Of a DNA stretch of 64,000 nucleotides, positions 13,601-27,241 are shown piece by piece (position 1 is the stretch's first letter; each line of letters opens with the position of its first letter). This stretch comes from Cyanoderma ruficeps (taxonomy: Eukaryota; Chordata; Aves; Passeriformes; Timaliidae), in contig VZDJ01007749.1 in assembly GCA_008694505.1 (NCBI GenBank), positions 2,880,941 through 2,944,940 on the forward strand, written 5' to 3'. The translations under genes were made by a program, and so were the position numbers. Below the pieces are notes generated by a model. That model ran no database searches, was not told where the DNA came from, and saw only the letters and a program-made list of their open reading frames with translations.

Positions 13601-16600
13601 TGACACTACTTTCAACACCTGATTGAAAGACTAAGTTACAATTTATTGTCTGAGTGAAGATGATTTTTTTCTTGTCTTGTGGCCACAAATGATTGTGTTC
13701 CAAGTAAAAGTGAGCCAGCACCAGACCCTGCCCCTCAGGCAGTGTCCAAGCTGGACACAATCACTGCATCCAGCAGAGCAGCTGTGTGCCACAACCACAG
13801 CTTAAGACAGCCAGAGGGGTGAAAATTTTTGGTGTGTCTGAATATTACAGCAACACTGGAACTGAAAGCAGGAGCTAAGCGTCCTTCCCTGCTGCTCATG
13901 CTGTGCCCCTCCTGGTTTTACTGGGACAAAGATATTGCTCCTCTGTGAATTGCCGCTGAGGTTCTTGTCAGCATTTTTGCACTCATGGCATAGGACATAA
14001 AAAGTGTTCTTTTCTCCTTATATCAGATATGTAGCTATAACAGTATATATTATGCTTTTTTATGCATATTGAAGATTTTTGCATTTAGAAACATCTAGAA
14101 CATCTTGACTCCTGTGGCTGTAGCGTTCCAGCTGGGGACCATCTGTTTCCCCTCTGTAAAAACCTCTTGGGCTCCTTTCTGTAATTGCACATCATTGGTT
14201 TAACCGTAAACAGAGTTTAAGTTTAACCCAGCAGGCTGAAGTTTAAGTTACTCCAAAGAGTAAAGGTGGCTCTCTAATCACCGCTATCACTTCTAGCCCA
14301 GCACAGCTGCAGCTCCCTGATGGATGTGGGTGACAACAACATGACCACCACTCTGCAGAGTTTCAAATCTCAGAGTGTGACCACAGGCAAGGGCTGGGGA
14401 CAGCAGAGGGGGTGGCTCAAAATGTTCACATGACTTGTGCCACCATCCCAAGCAAGCTGTGGTCCCTGCTCCTTTCATCTCCCATCCCAGCACCCCCAGG
14501 AGAGGAAATGCCTTCCCCTGGAATAATCCCACTAACAGGCTGGGCTTTGCGCTGATAAGGAAAGACTTGTTGCCATTTCAGAAGCTAGGAAATTGCAGCA
14601 GCAATATTTGTTTCCTAGCAGTTTCCCAAGGAGGGATGTGTGAATCTCCTGTTTTCACCTCTGAAACAAACAGGGCAGAGGGCAATCAAGCACCAATTTA
14701 AACCTGAATTTTCAAAGTGAACTGCTAAAAAGTTATCTAGGTGCAAACCATCAATAGAAGTGAGGCAGAGAAAGAAATAGGAAGAAGGAAATCATGACTG
14801 AAATCATGACATGCTGTCTGGATTCTGAAAAACAATTTAGGCAACTATGTTTCCTCAAAAATGCATGCAATTTCTTCATGAGCACTTTGGAAAGCTGTGC
14901 TAGGATGTGTGCTCACAGGTATCAACCTGCATATTATTTTGACAAGAAATTCACAGAATTGACTGCGTCATACTGAGCTGGGAAATAAAATTCTGGGCGT
15001 TTTTTACTGCTGGCTCAAATTTGGCTGGAACGATCTGGACCCTGCTCTCAGTAGCACTGAACAAGCTCTTCTGGAGAGCAGCCAGACTTGGTCTGAGTTT
15101 CTGTTGCCAGCTGCAACTGGAAGGAATAATAGTAATAATAATAAAAACTAAAAAGTCATGGTTTTGCTGGAAGGCATCACACTGTGGCAGAACATGATTC
15201 CAGAGAAAAACCCAAAGTCATGGAAAAAGTTTCAGAGCTCTTTCTCCCTTCCCTCAATGGATGCATGCAAAAATATGTAAGTGGTGTTAGTAAGAAGAGC
15301 AGACTAGCATACCAAAATTTAAAAAAAATAAAAAAAAGAACTCACTTATCAGCATTAATATACAGTAACAAAAAAATCAGCCAACCAAAAAGTCAAAGAA
15401 CACAATATATAATCTCAAAGTCAATCAATTCCCAGAACTCAGTAGTCCACTTGACACCCTGAACTTGCCACTTAAAAAGGATAAAACAAAGAGATACATC
15501 ATGGTCTATTTATAGAACAGGTCTGATCTGTGACAGGTTGGCTGATGGGACAGAGCATGTAATTTCTCAGGGGATGTCTGCTGTTCCCAGAGTGGTGCTA
15601 CCACCTCACACTTACCCCTTGTGGAATGTATGGAGTGATGTGAGCTCGTTCCAGCTGCTGAATCTCTTGCACAGCTGGCACTGACTGGATCAGCAGAGCA
15701 TGTGGAACAGCACAGCTGGGAGAAATGGAGCTTTTGCCACACACATGCCAGGCAAGAGCCATGGCAGGGTGGCAAAGCTCCAGCTGTTACCCTGCATGCT
15801 ACTCCTGCTCCAGGCATCAGCATAAGACCAGCACTTCACAGCCCATCCGTCTGCTGTGGCACTTGAGTGCTGAAAATCAAACATATTAAAATTCAAAAGC
15901 AAAAAGAAATCCTGCATGTGTGCCTTGGGTATATTCAGGAGTATCAATACTTTATCTGCTTGTGTCTGCTGAGCTGGGAAATATTGGCAAGCAAAGCCAG
16001 ATTAAACATTTCCCCACTTCAACAGTCTTCAGCCAGCCGAGGAAGCAGGAAATAAAGGGAGCTGAGACACACTCTCCTTGTAGCAGCTCAAGCTCAGTTC
16101 CTCTGGATTTCACAGCAGGTTTCCTCTCTCTGGCTATTTAACAGGCATGTTTGATAAAATCCAGTCCATCCTAGGTATACTGCACACACCCCTGCCTGCA
16201 CTATAACCCTGTCACCACACTGAACCCACTGCTGCAGCAGCAAACACAGGAATTTAGAAATAGCTATATAAAAAGAAGAGCACGTACCGAATGTTGAAGC
16301 CTTGAAGTTGTGAGTCCATCCTGTTGCTTTTATAGGACAGCACATTTCTCTGACTCCCTTTTATGTTCCTGTGATCCACCACAATGCTGATAAATGTGTC
16401 CTTGTTACCTGTCTGCGTTATACATCGCAAAAATTTATGGCCTCTTGCCATCTGTTTCAATTAAGAAACTTATATATAGATCTGGGTGCTTTGCCCAGGA
16501 AAATACTTTTGGAAAGAGGATTTTATAGTCTGATAATGGGCCAGATCTCCAGTTGGCATTCATCCACATGCTTCCAGTAGTGCGACTTGATATACAGCAG

Positions 16601-19600
16601 CCAAGCACTCAGGTAGGTAACATCACAACAATAAATTCAAAATGTAATTCATCTCAGCAAACCTTTTTAATTGCAACACTACTGACTGATGCTTGCAGCA
16701 GATTACAAAATAATCTTCAACTCCTGTTCATGTTGAAACTAATTATTTTAATGAGACATTTTTGCAGCTCAAGCAAATATGTTTGGCTCTATGCACTCAA
16801 CACAGATTGCAGATGATGGCTGCAATATATCAAATATACCTTTCCATTTTGCATGGATGTAAGAGATGTGTCAATCACAGCCTTCTGAGAAGGGCTTTTT
16901 GAGGTCATTCCAGTGGCAGTAGAGTATTCATGAAGTTAAAACAAATGCAACTAGAACAATTTAACATGCGACAGCCCTACAGATTATTGCAAATTCCTCT
17001 ACCTCAATCAAAAAGCTACCACTTCAGCCAAAAGGGGATAAACACTGCGTAATTTAACATCAGCTACACCACTAGTGCCACCTACAGCATCCAGCTCAGA
17101 GAAACCACCCAGACTATCAGCTGGCTCAGGTGTGCATACATTTATAGGCCACTTTTATTTGGTGTCCAACCAGTCAAGAAGATATTTTCATAGAGAAAAT
17201 ATGTATTTGTGCAACACAAGCACTAAACTACTTCTTTGCAACATGTAATTCAGACACATAGCTCAAAAAATAGATGCTTCTGGCAAATGTCAATGGCATA
17301 TTAGGAAACCAGATAACATGTACCTCCACTCCTGACAGATGAACAGCTTTTACTTGTTGCATCTATTTTGTTTTGCTTGTGCTGGAGGTGCTTGTCACCA
17401 CTGGACAAGTTTTTTATATGGCGTAGTCTTTCTTTCTGCTTCTTGAGCTATGGAGAAGCTCTTCCATCAGTTATCTACATCTGCATGAGGTCCTTTCAGC
17501 TTCAGCACGGCCCAGGACACTGCATACCTGCAATGCAGAAGTGCCACACTGATGGCTAGCCTTAGGCACATAAGCTGATAGAAAACACCTTTATTCCAGG
17601 CTGGCTAACAATGTGCCACTGGGACCAGTTCCCACAGCTCTGTAAGCATTAACCTTCAATGAGGCTTGTCATTTCCAAGATTATTTCCTGGTTTGGCTGG
17701 TACATTTTCTGCAAGGCTCACAATGCAATCTGCAAATGCTCCTGTCTTTTCCGTGTCATTTTTACAAGGATCCCAGGGGAATATTGTGTCACCTCCTCCC
17801 TGGATTTTGTGCTGCATCATTTCCTGGTCACTGCACACCTGCTGAAGGCTTTGATGTCTATTCCCCCAAAAGGCTGACTGCAGCTATAAATCCTGGTGAT
17901 GTGAAGAGAAACAGACTCATCTGTACAGCTCTAAGTCTTGGCAAACAATGATTATCAAAAATAGAAACTCTTCTTGCCTTAAAACACACATTGAATGAGA
18001 GTTTGTAGACAAGATCATACTAGGTGATCAAGGAATTAATTGATTTCTTTTAATAAAGAATACTTCTGTTCCTCACATTTAACTACTTTCCTTTATAAAT
18101 AACCACCTGTTGTTTGCCTTTCCCTGACTGTTTCTCTTATTTTTTGACACCTCACAGGAAGAGCCTCAAAATATGTGAAAAAATAGCTCACTTTCACCCT
18201 TACTTTTTAAATAGATAACACTGCTGAGGCTCAGGCTCAGGAAACCAATATGCTTATCCTTGGATGATTGCAGGCAGAGAAGCAAAGGGAGCCCTGGGTA
18301 GGACTGTGTTCCCAAGAGCTGTGTCCCTGCTTTTCCACCCTTGCCTGAGGAGCACCCAAGCCCTGAGGGGCTCTGGCTCTAGCCAGGGCCACCCTCCATC
18401 CCCTGAGAGAGGATTATGGATGCAGACAAAGCCTGTAGGGTCTGCATGTCCTGCACCAAAGTAGCACAGGAGACTGGCACTCCATTTGTCTGCTGAAGGG
18501 AGAATACAGGTGGCTGAGCGCAGGGTGTTTATCACCCTGGCAGATGTGCTCTCCTGCCTGGCTTGGGGTCTCACTGCAGCACCACAGGGACAGTGAATTA
18601 CAAGCAGAAGCTTCTCTGTCTCTTCCTGCACGACTCTGTGGTTCTCAAAAGCAGCCCCGTGCCACACCCCCACCCCTGTGAGCCCTCAGCCACCATGAAC
18701 GAGCCTCGCCTCTGACACAAACCCTGTTCTCTCTCTGTTCAACAGGGTGTGGAACCAGCACCATCTGCCTTGTGCCCTTCTCCCCTCATTCCCTTTGTGA
18801 CCCCTCCATTCCAGGCAGACATGCTCCCTGAGTTCATATCATGGCTGGCACCTTCAAATAAGGAACTGCTTCAGCTGAATGGAACTTAGATAAAGAATTT
18901 TCTTCTGCTGCTTCTACAGCCAAGGTGATGAACAAGCACATGGCCCAGTCCATCTCCTGGGAAAGCCCACTGCTCGTGGCACCATGACACCTCTGCAGCA
19001 AATACCACGTGGCACTGCAGTTTGTCCCCCAATTTGAGATCAGACTGACTTAAGCCACAACTCAGTTCCATGTTTGCCTAGAAATGGAATTTAAAAAGCA
19101 GAAGTCAGACTTGGCTGCAATTAGATACTGATTTGTGATTCAAACCCAAATGAATGGAAAATCGAGAGAGATGAGTAACTGGTGTGTTCTTGACACCTGG
19201 GTTTAGGCCTTGGCAGGAGATCCACATGGAGCGGCCCCCTCTCCAGAAGCCCCTCTGACAGCCCTGCTCTCAGCTGGGCTGGCTGGCCCAGCAGCTCTGC
19301 TGTAACCTCCTGTCTCAAGGGTTGGCTGTCCCAGCCTAAAGAGTATGGACAGAACAATGTGAGGCACAGGGACAGCTAAAACAGGCCTCCTGGCTGTTGC
19401 TAAAGTATCAAATTGACATTGCAGACTACAGCTGATCTGGGTATAATGATCCCACAGCAGCCAGAAGACACAAAGCTGATGGGTACTGCTGTAAGGGAGA
19501 GGTAAACTTGTGTGTGAAGCCACAGAGGAAGTTAATTATAATCCCCTCATGGATTATGGATTCTAAATCATCAGTGGGCATGTGGGGGTTCAAAGGCATC

Positions 19601-21748
19601 ACTCAGTGTGAGGCAGCACTTGGAGAGGGAAATGGAAAGAATTGTAAATCTGACATGCTCTGACTTTGCACCAGAGATCAATTTTCCCTGTTCTTCTGCC
19701 CCCTTAGTAATTAAAACAATTCTTAGTGATAGACTGATGACTGGCTGACTGTCTTCCCTGATGCCGTCCTCTGCCTCTCTTGCTTGTTGAGAAGGTTCAA
19801 AACACCTCGGGCTGCTCCTTTGTTTATCACAGACTCAGATGTTTTCATTAATCTGGATGGGAGCCAGAGTTATTGCTCCCCTTCCAAGCTGCCTTCCTGC
19901 TCCAAAAAAACTCCTGTCCCCTGAGTATGGTTTCACCACTCAGCTGCTCCTAAAAGTTTTTGTGCTCTAAACGATTTTGTAAATTGTACTGATTAGTTCA
20001 AATCCCACCATGGCCCGTTAATGGTGACTGTAATGGATGTTGGCAGATTCGGTGAGAAATCCAAACATACTCAGATTAAGACCAGAAAGTGCTTAGGCTT
20101 GGTGAGAAACGTTTGTTCCTGTGCAGTTTCAGAAGGTTTGTGTGGTGAAGAAGAGCAAGGTCATGGAGAGCAGAGCCAATGCAGTCCATAAGTGACAGCT
20201 CATTACATTGATTTTAGCATCCTTATTGCTATGGCTATTTGCAAATAAATAAATAAATAAATANTAAATAAATAAATAAAAGGTTCAGCTGCCTTGCACC
20301 TTGTTTCTACCTTCAGAGGCTTCCCATCCCTATTTGGAGCTGCTGGCATTTCCCAGGAGTTAACTATGCCCTGGGGTACAGGGCTCAGGAGAATCAGACG
20401 GAGTGTGAATCTCCATTTGGTTTGGAATCTCAAAGCATTTTTCAGTCCATGTGGCTCAGAGCAGAAGTCTGTAATGAGCAACAGAGCCTATGCACATCAC
20501 TGCAGAAAACAAGCAATTCAGGAGTGCAGAAAATATTTTGAGGCGATGAGAAGATCCACAGAGGACTGGGCATATCTCTGCAGACTATGCACAGCCCAAG
20601 GGATAAGTGGCAACACTTAACACCAAGGAGCTACATGTGCCAGAATTCTCTCTTCCACTATGAGCCACAGCTCCCACTGTTTTGGGTTACACTGCTCTTC
20701 ATTTTAGTGATCTGAATGTGAAACAGGCTTAAGAAAATAAATAGCACTAATAAAAAGACAAGAGTGACCTTTTAAAATGAGTAACTATATTTAATTTTAA
20801 ATGTTTGTATCTCAGTTGGCTGGGATTAGGAACATTTATTTCCTCTGGAACTGCATGCAACAGAAATATCAAGAATAGGTGCACTATGTGAGTAAATGTA
20901 TTGAGAAATTCTCACCAGGGAAGAGCAATTCCACATCCCCCTTGGAGACATCAAAAATACAACATCAATAAGCTGCATATGAAACACCTACCCAGCTACG
21001 TTAAAATAAAAAACTGTAAAAAGCTTTTCTGATAATTATTTTTAACACTGTAAAATTATACATGATCATGAGAGATTGTATTTTTTAAAATACCTAGTGT
21101 CTTGNAGTGAAATACTCCTCTAACAAACATGCAGAACAATTACAGCCCTTTTCCCCCCTCTCCTCATCACAGATGACTAGTGAAAAGGTGCAGTATCACA
21201 GATTATTATCATGTCCCTAAAGGCATAATAATACATTGCAAATTTTCACATCTGATTTTTAGGTCTCCTCCTAGAATATGCAGGAGCATAAAGCCAAGGA
21301 GTGGGGCTGTTTTCACAGAGCATTTTTTGCACACCGTTCTGTTAATGATGCAAAGCTTAACAACTGGCCCCAGAGGGCTGTGTTATCTTGAAATGGACAC
21401 AGGACTGTACCAGTCTCAGAAACTTCAAACAGATAAATCTTAGCTGAAACAGCACAATCAATGCAGCCCAAATCCTATGCCATTCTTATGTACTGAGGCT
21501 CTTTTTTTATATTGCTGGAACTGTTTTCCTGCTGAAGTAGGGAATATTTATGGTTCTTCCTCCAACTGCAAATCAAAAGCTATAAATAGCTGCTTGTCCC
21601 AACATATGTGGAAGGAAGGTTCATAGTTGCTGTTCCACATCACCTCTAAACCCCCAAGCAGTAAATCTAAATTAGAAATATTAGCATTGAGAAATAAAAG
21701 GGTTTTCTTGACACAAGCAGAAATCCTTCTTGATCTTCTGCGTTTCAG
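7609..21748. other. Gene-free interval between repeat remnants
   Basis: No exon-like open frame, retroelement or RNA gene is recognised in these 14 kb. There are scattered GC-richer patches (18,250-18,700 and 19,200-19,340) that are CpG-poor and open in several frames at once. The only clear repeat is the (TAAA)n at 20243; an isolated N lies at 21105. Confidence 0.6.
20243..20280. repeat. (TAAA)n microsatellite with an internal N
   Basis: About nine tetranucleotide units are interrupted by an N at 20264, where the phase of the repeat shifts. The N most likely marks an unresolved unit count in the assembly rather than a base of unknown identity. Confidence 0.95.
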
Positions 21749-21792
21749 ATTCATAGATTCTCAAGGCCAGGAGGAAAGATGAGGCCAACTGG
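21749..21792 (-). mobile_element. Short remnant of an old CR1-type 3' end
   Basis: The words ATTCATAGATTCTCAAGGCC and AGGAGGAAAGATGAGGCCAA resemble the reverse-complement 3' tail of older sauropsid CR1 families, which read roughly TCATAGATTC..AAGGCCAGAAGGGACCAT. Only about 45 bases can be aligned by eye. Flanking sequence shows no further similarity, so this is a worn fragment. The assignment is from memory. Confidence 0.4.
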
Positions 21793-22963
21793 TTGGAAAA
21801 GGCTGCTATTTTTTCCTGAAAAAAAGCGTGTAAAAAAACAGATGCTAAGTCAGCAGGACTTGAGCATCATTAGAAAACTTTTTCTGCAGAGGTAAAGTAA
21901 GAACAGCTGCAGGTCATCCTGACCATGTCTAGCGCTGGTCTAGTTGCCGACTACACCCAGGACATGGAAAAGAAACACAGGAGTTCAGCATCCCAGGATT
22001 TGCAAATCATATATAAATCACACAGTCAGGGGTCTGCCACCTCAAAAAAATTGAGTGGGGCCACCTTTTTTTTTTTTTAACCCAAAGACTGCAGTATTCT
22101 CAAGGCAACCCAAACACAAACCGCAAAACCACAAGGCTACACAGACTCTGCAGCTGGTATTTTCCCTACAGCATAATAAATGGGGATTGCTTTCCCTGCA
22201 TACAAGAGAGGTTTCAACCACAGGAATGAGGTGCACCTTGACAGCAAGCAGAGGAGCCAGCTATATCCTGATTTCCCAGCTCCCAGGCAGGAGCTCTCAC
22301 CACTACTCTGGTGCCTGGGGGCACACACTGATGGTAGCTAACATACACCCGGGTAAGACTGCAGAGATGTTACCTTCTGGCTTGATTCCTACCACTTAAA
22401 ATACTGTGGGAAACCTAAGTAGTCTGGAAACAAATGGGTTGTGCAAAACTGAAAAGACAGAATTCACTGTCCTGAATTGTGGATGGATAATCAGTGACAA
22501 AAAAGCATTGTCTGCAGCTGCACTGGAATTGTCTGAGCACTCCCTCTCTTCCCAAATACAAAACTCAGATCCTGTTCAGATTGGACGGATCATTATATGT
22601 ACTGAATTTATTTCTATTATCCTACATTAAAAGATAGTTGGATTTTTTTCCTCTGTGATTGGTAATAATTACAAAAATAATTTTCCTGTTCTAGCATCAT
22701 ACAGTTACTTTGCACCAACTCTCTGAGGTGAAACACCACTACAAGACTGAGACCAGGGAAGTCCTTAGTCCCCTTTTATGCCAATGCATAGTTTTGGGCA
22801 GGCTCATATGTATTTCTATATGTATCTCACTGTGTCCCCACATTCTTGCAGCACCCAGCTCTACTCTGCATGTGTAATGTAGAGCAGTTATTTGCATGGA
22901 GACTTGTAGTGCTTAACATCACCTTCCTGATTTGGGCTGAGGAATCTTTGCACCGTAACAGCA

Positions 22964-23290
22964 GCACTGGATCAGACCAAAGTTCCCCTGCTGGTAGCTG
23001 CTGGGATGTTTTAGGGGATGGAAGAAGAAGCAGGAGCATGTACAGCAATAGTTCCATGAAAAGCTCTGTGGCTCCTGAACAGGCTGTGTGTGAACTCCGC
23101 TGTTGTTAACAGGTCCTGGCAGACCCCTCTTCCCTGAATGAGCTAATTTCTCCTGGAAGCCATTTGAATGATAGACCTTCAGTGGCTAGTGCCAATGAAT
23201 TCTGCAACTGAATTGCAAACCACATGAAGTAATACTTCATTGTTTTAATTTTAAACCTGCCACCCAGCAGCTTTGTGGGGTGCCTCATGA
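22964..23290. mobile_element. Candidate ancient amniote interspersed repeat, strongly degraded
   Basis: The left part CTGGATCAGACCAAAG and the right part GAAGTAATACTTCATTG...TTTTAAACCTGCCACCCAGC recall a LINE-derived repeat widespread in turtles and crocodilians and present as relics in birds (GGATCAGACCAATGGTCC at one end, GAAGAAATACTTCC..TTTTAAACCTGCTGCC near the other). Order and spacing agree. Identity looks low, so it would date from before the bird radiation. The family name is not certain to me. Confidence 0.4.
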
Positions 23291-24103
23291 CACTGATCTA
23301 TGAGGATCAGCAAATGAACCTTCCCCATCTTACTGACTTCACTGATGCTGAGAAACCATAGACTGTTTAATTACTCCTGGGTGGGATGCCATTCATTAGG
23401 CTACCTTTCTCCAAACCTTTCTAGTTTTATTTTACTTGCAGTGGAACTTGGAAAACCATGCACCCCTTGGGAAGCAGCCCTTCCCCTTGAAAGGACATTT
23501 AAAACCAAGTAACACCATCTGGAGTTAAACACCTTCTGCTTCTAATAAGCTGTGCTAAATAAAAAAAATGCTTGAAAATGAATGGATTGTGAAAATTGAG
23601 GTCCAGTATCAGTGTCAGCTGTGTCTGATGTTTTGTGCTTGGCTTCCCACATTTCCTTCACACTGGCAGAGGCAGAAGCCATGAGCTACAATTCCTGCAG
23701 GGTCTCTCTCCACTTGAAATCCTGGTTAGCCATGTGTTCACCAAATCTCTCTCAATTTAGTCCAGCACTGATAGCATACAGATGGCTTTGATTAGAGTCT
23801 GGGAAACAAACTCGCTAATTGGGATTGCAGTTAGCATCTGGACAGAATTCTACCAAAAATGGGATTGCTTTCTTCCCCCTTCCCTCAGTGACACTGCTCC
23901 ACCCAGCACAGGCTGAGGTACAACCAAGCTGGTTTGAGATCCCACACCTCACTCCTGCCTTTTTCTTCTTTGCAGCAATGAGCCAGGGGCTGTGATGCAA
24001 TAAACAGGAATCAGCCGCAATACCTATGGAGAAGACTGGCACCAGATAAAACTGTTGATTTCTCTCTTCTTCTCACAGTCTTCATCAAAAATCACAAGAT
24101 TTT

Positions 24104-24142
24104 AGATTACATAACTTACATACTTTACAGATTACATAACTT
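24104..24142. repeat. Two direct copies of AGATTACATAACTT, 25 bases apart
   Basis: The 14-base word occurs at 24104 and 24129 with similar AT-rich filler between, consistent with an old tandem duplication. Confidence 0.7.
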
Positions 24143-24776
24143 TTTTATTAATCAGTACTCAACCCCCTGTTTGCTAGTCCCAGTCTCTCATTTCTCATGC
24201 GGATTAGTCTGCACGCACAGTTCTTCCCTCCATTTGAGCCTGGGGTCTGTTTTGAGTAGGTGGTCAATGGGTTGGTGGTTGTGGTGTCCCACTGCCAGAA
24301 TTGCCTTTCTCCCAGTTCCTGCTCAGTTCTGCTGACTTCACTCCTGGTGGCTCTGATCCAGACAGTTCATTCATCTTGGGATTGTCTTCCCCTTCCCTTA
24401 AAACAAAAGATTAGCCAAGAGCACAAGGTTCACAATGCAATTGCTTAATCATAACTGTCCAGCTATTGCTACTGATTGATAACAAAAAACCCCCAAAATT
24501 TTCAAGTTTGGTTCAGATCTTGAGTGGCTCAAATCTTGAGGGGCTCCATATCAGTGAGGCATGGCATCACTAATCTGACTGTAGGCAAAGATAATAGTTA
24601 TTTAAATATTTTTATTTGCTCTCAGTAACTGGAACTGTGTTTAACTCTTCTACAGGCCAATCTCACGATCACCACCATGGGGACTCACTTGATGGAAGAG
24701 TGAAGACTGCAGAGACAGCAACACTCCTGTGCTTTTCAGCAGTGGTTAGACCTTAGAGGGGTCCTCCAGATTACTC

Positions 24777-24800
24777 TGCATATCCTACTGTGGATATGCA
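24777..24800. repeat. Perfect inverted repeat with 9-base arms
   Basis: TGCATATCC (24777-24785) and GGATATGCA (24792-24800) pair exactly around TACTGT. It is short enough to be chance in 64 kb. Confidence 0.75.
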
Positions 24801-26831
24801 CTAATGGACAGAGCCTGAAGGAGATTTAATTAAAAAAATCCCTCAAACTCAAGCAGAGCCTTGAACATGAACTGCCCTGGCTCACTGCCAGCACCTCACC
24901 TTCTCCTGCCCAGCACTTCCACCCAAGGACTAGGAGTGAATATAATGTTTCACCCCTATTTAATGCCCAATTAGACAAGAACAAATGCACCTCCATTAAG
25001 AAGTGCTGACTGCTTTTAATAAAGCAGAGTACATCACCACACACCAAGACTGGTCACTAGATTAAAATGGGTCTGTTTCTCCTCCAGAAAAAGCTTTGCT
25101 ATACTTTGTTTAATCTTTGGACAGATATCACAGAAGAACCAAAACTTAAAAACCCTTCAAGAAGAGATCCACAGGTTGTGCAATACCATGGTTAATTAGT
25201 GTTTGTAAAGCACTTTCTGGAGGAAAAAATAGCCAACTACAATCAATATTATCAACTGCATTTTCTTTCATCAAGTCGTTGCCAATAATACTCTCAGGGG
25301 TTTTTTGCAGGTTAAATTAAGCACTTTTGTAGTTCTGCTGGGGACAGCCAAGCAATTATTGCTTTTCAGCTCAGTCCTTCCAGGTTTGGTTTGATTTTAT
25401 CTGGGCTTTGTTTTATGGCTGGCTCCATTTTGTATTAAAAGAGCAGTTGAAGCTGATGACCTTTCCCAGGCTTATCCATATTTAAGATAGTTGGAAGAAG
25501 TGACTGAGAAAGGCATTTAATTAATAGGATTTTATGGAGGATTGAGACCAACGCTGGAATGCAAGAGTAAGTACAAACCCAGACAAAAGAAAGAGGGATG
25601 AAGTATAGAATAAAATTGCTAAAGATAAATATGATCTCTTTTCTAGATAAGAGATTGATGGGGTTTTTTTCTCCAAACCATGATGCACAACACCTCATTT
25701 CTGTGTGTTTGCTGAGGAGCTTCATGAAGAAATATTAGTTAAGGCAGAGAAGAGGCTCAGCATGAGAGAGGGGACCCACTTTAAGTGTTAAAACACTCAG
25801 GTAAAGAGAACCTTTTGGAATTAAGAAAGGATCTGCTTAAGTTTTTTGTGGCTCAAGCTTAGAATTATTTAGTTCATGTTTTGTTTTTATGCAATGCTGT
25901 CTCTCCAAAAAGAAGACGAAAAAAAAAGAGCTGGTGAGAAAGAGCTTGCTTCAGCTGCTGACAGGACATGCTGACAAGGATGGGAATATACTACAGGAAG
26001 AACAGGTAATTTTGAGAAATACAGTCTAAGATATTAGTTTAATTGTACAGCGCTACCCAAAGAGGAAGATAATACACTTAGGAACTGCTAACAGAATTTT
26101 CTCATTTAATTAAGGTTATCATCAATGGGAACTCATGAGAAAGGAAAAGACACGAACATTGTGAAAGTACCAGTGAGCAAGCATAAGAAACCTTTGTGAA
26201 GTTTCTTTCAAGTACAGTTCTCGCCTTCAAATTGCTTAGAGGGTATGAAAACCCAATTCTCCAATGCTTATAAATCAGAATAACTTCTTTTCAGTATCTC
26301 ATTATCTTTCTGGTGCTTCATTCATGTCTCACAGTCTTTATATGTTGATTGTGTAGTTAATATATCCTTCTCTTTGTTAACTTTAGTTTGGAAATTGAGA
26401 TAAATTTACTGTTAAGTAACTGAAGGGAGAAAATTGAGAAAAATGGGAAAAGCTTGAAGGAAAAAAAATGAAGAAAAGATAGCAGCTAGCAGGTCAGGTC
26501 TGCACTTTCACTCAGCCTGTGTGAACCACATAAGAGTGATTCAAAAGAGTGAATGACTCAAAAAAGTGCAGGTGACCACACTTATATTGTCTTCTTGTGA
26601 GCTCCAGAGGTGAAATTGCTCCTCTGGGTTTTGAATTTTGCTTACAGAAGGGATTTAAGTGTGTTTTTTACATTCCTCACCAACTACCTCTTTCTGAGTG
26701 TTGTAAAAAGCAGAACCTGCTGTTCTAGTAAACAAAATACTCTAGAATTTAATTCAAAGTTTCGCCCACAGCCAATCATGGGGCTGTCCAAGTCATAATA
26801 AATACGAAACAACAGAATTTAAGTGCCTGGC

Positions 26832-27241
26832 TGTCATAGTTTAATCTCAGATGGCAATTAAGTACCAGGCAGCTGCCTGCTCCCTCCATGCCCTCTGGCC
26901 TGGTGTGGGGAGGAGGAGAATCAGAAAAAGGTAAAACTTGTGGGTTGAGATTAAAACAGTTTAATATTTGAAATAAAATAAATTACAATAATAACAACAT
27001 TGAATATGATGACAAAAGGGAGGTAACAAAAAGAAAGAGAGGAATAAACCCCAAGTAAATGAAATGACGCACAATAAAATTGCTCACCACCTGCTGAACA
27101 GTACCCAGCTGGTCCCTGAGCAGCAGTCGAGCAACAATTAAAACATCAGTGTGTTATCAACATTATTTTCATCCTAAATCCAAAACAGAAGAGTACCAGC
27201 TGCAAAGAATAATTAACTCTATCCCAGCTGAAGCCAGGCCA
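26832..27241 (-). mobile_element. Solo LTR of an avian endogenous retrovirus, rearranged or deleted inside
   Basis: The left edge reads TGTCATAGTTTAATCTCAG and the right edge AATTAACTCTATCCCAGCTG then AAGCCAGGCCA. These match, as reverse complement, the two ends of a very common avian LTR. The block GTGGGTTGAGATTAAAACAG (then TTTAATA) is the polyadenylation/R region seen from the other strand. The block GTGTTATCAACATTATTTTC (then ATCCTAAATCCAAAACA) is the U3 start. The ends have TG...CA form. At about 410 bases it is shorter than I remember for intact copies, and the segment around 26,980-27,110 does not match the usual middle. No gag, pol or env sequence flanks it, so it is a solo LTR. No clear target-site duplication is seen. 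Family name left open. Confidence 0.75.

Larger units (their letters stand above)
21793..26831. other. Gene-free interval
   Basis: It holds the degraded repeat at 22964-23290, the short direct repeat at 24104 and the inverted repeat at 24777. No supported gene. Confidence 0.6.
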
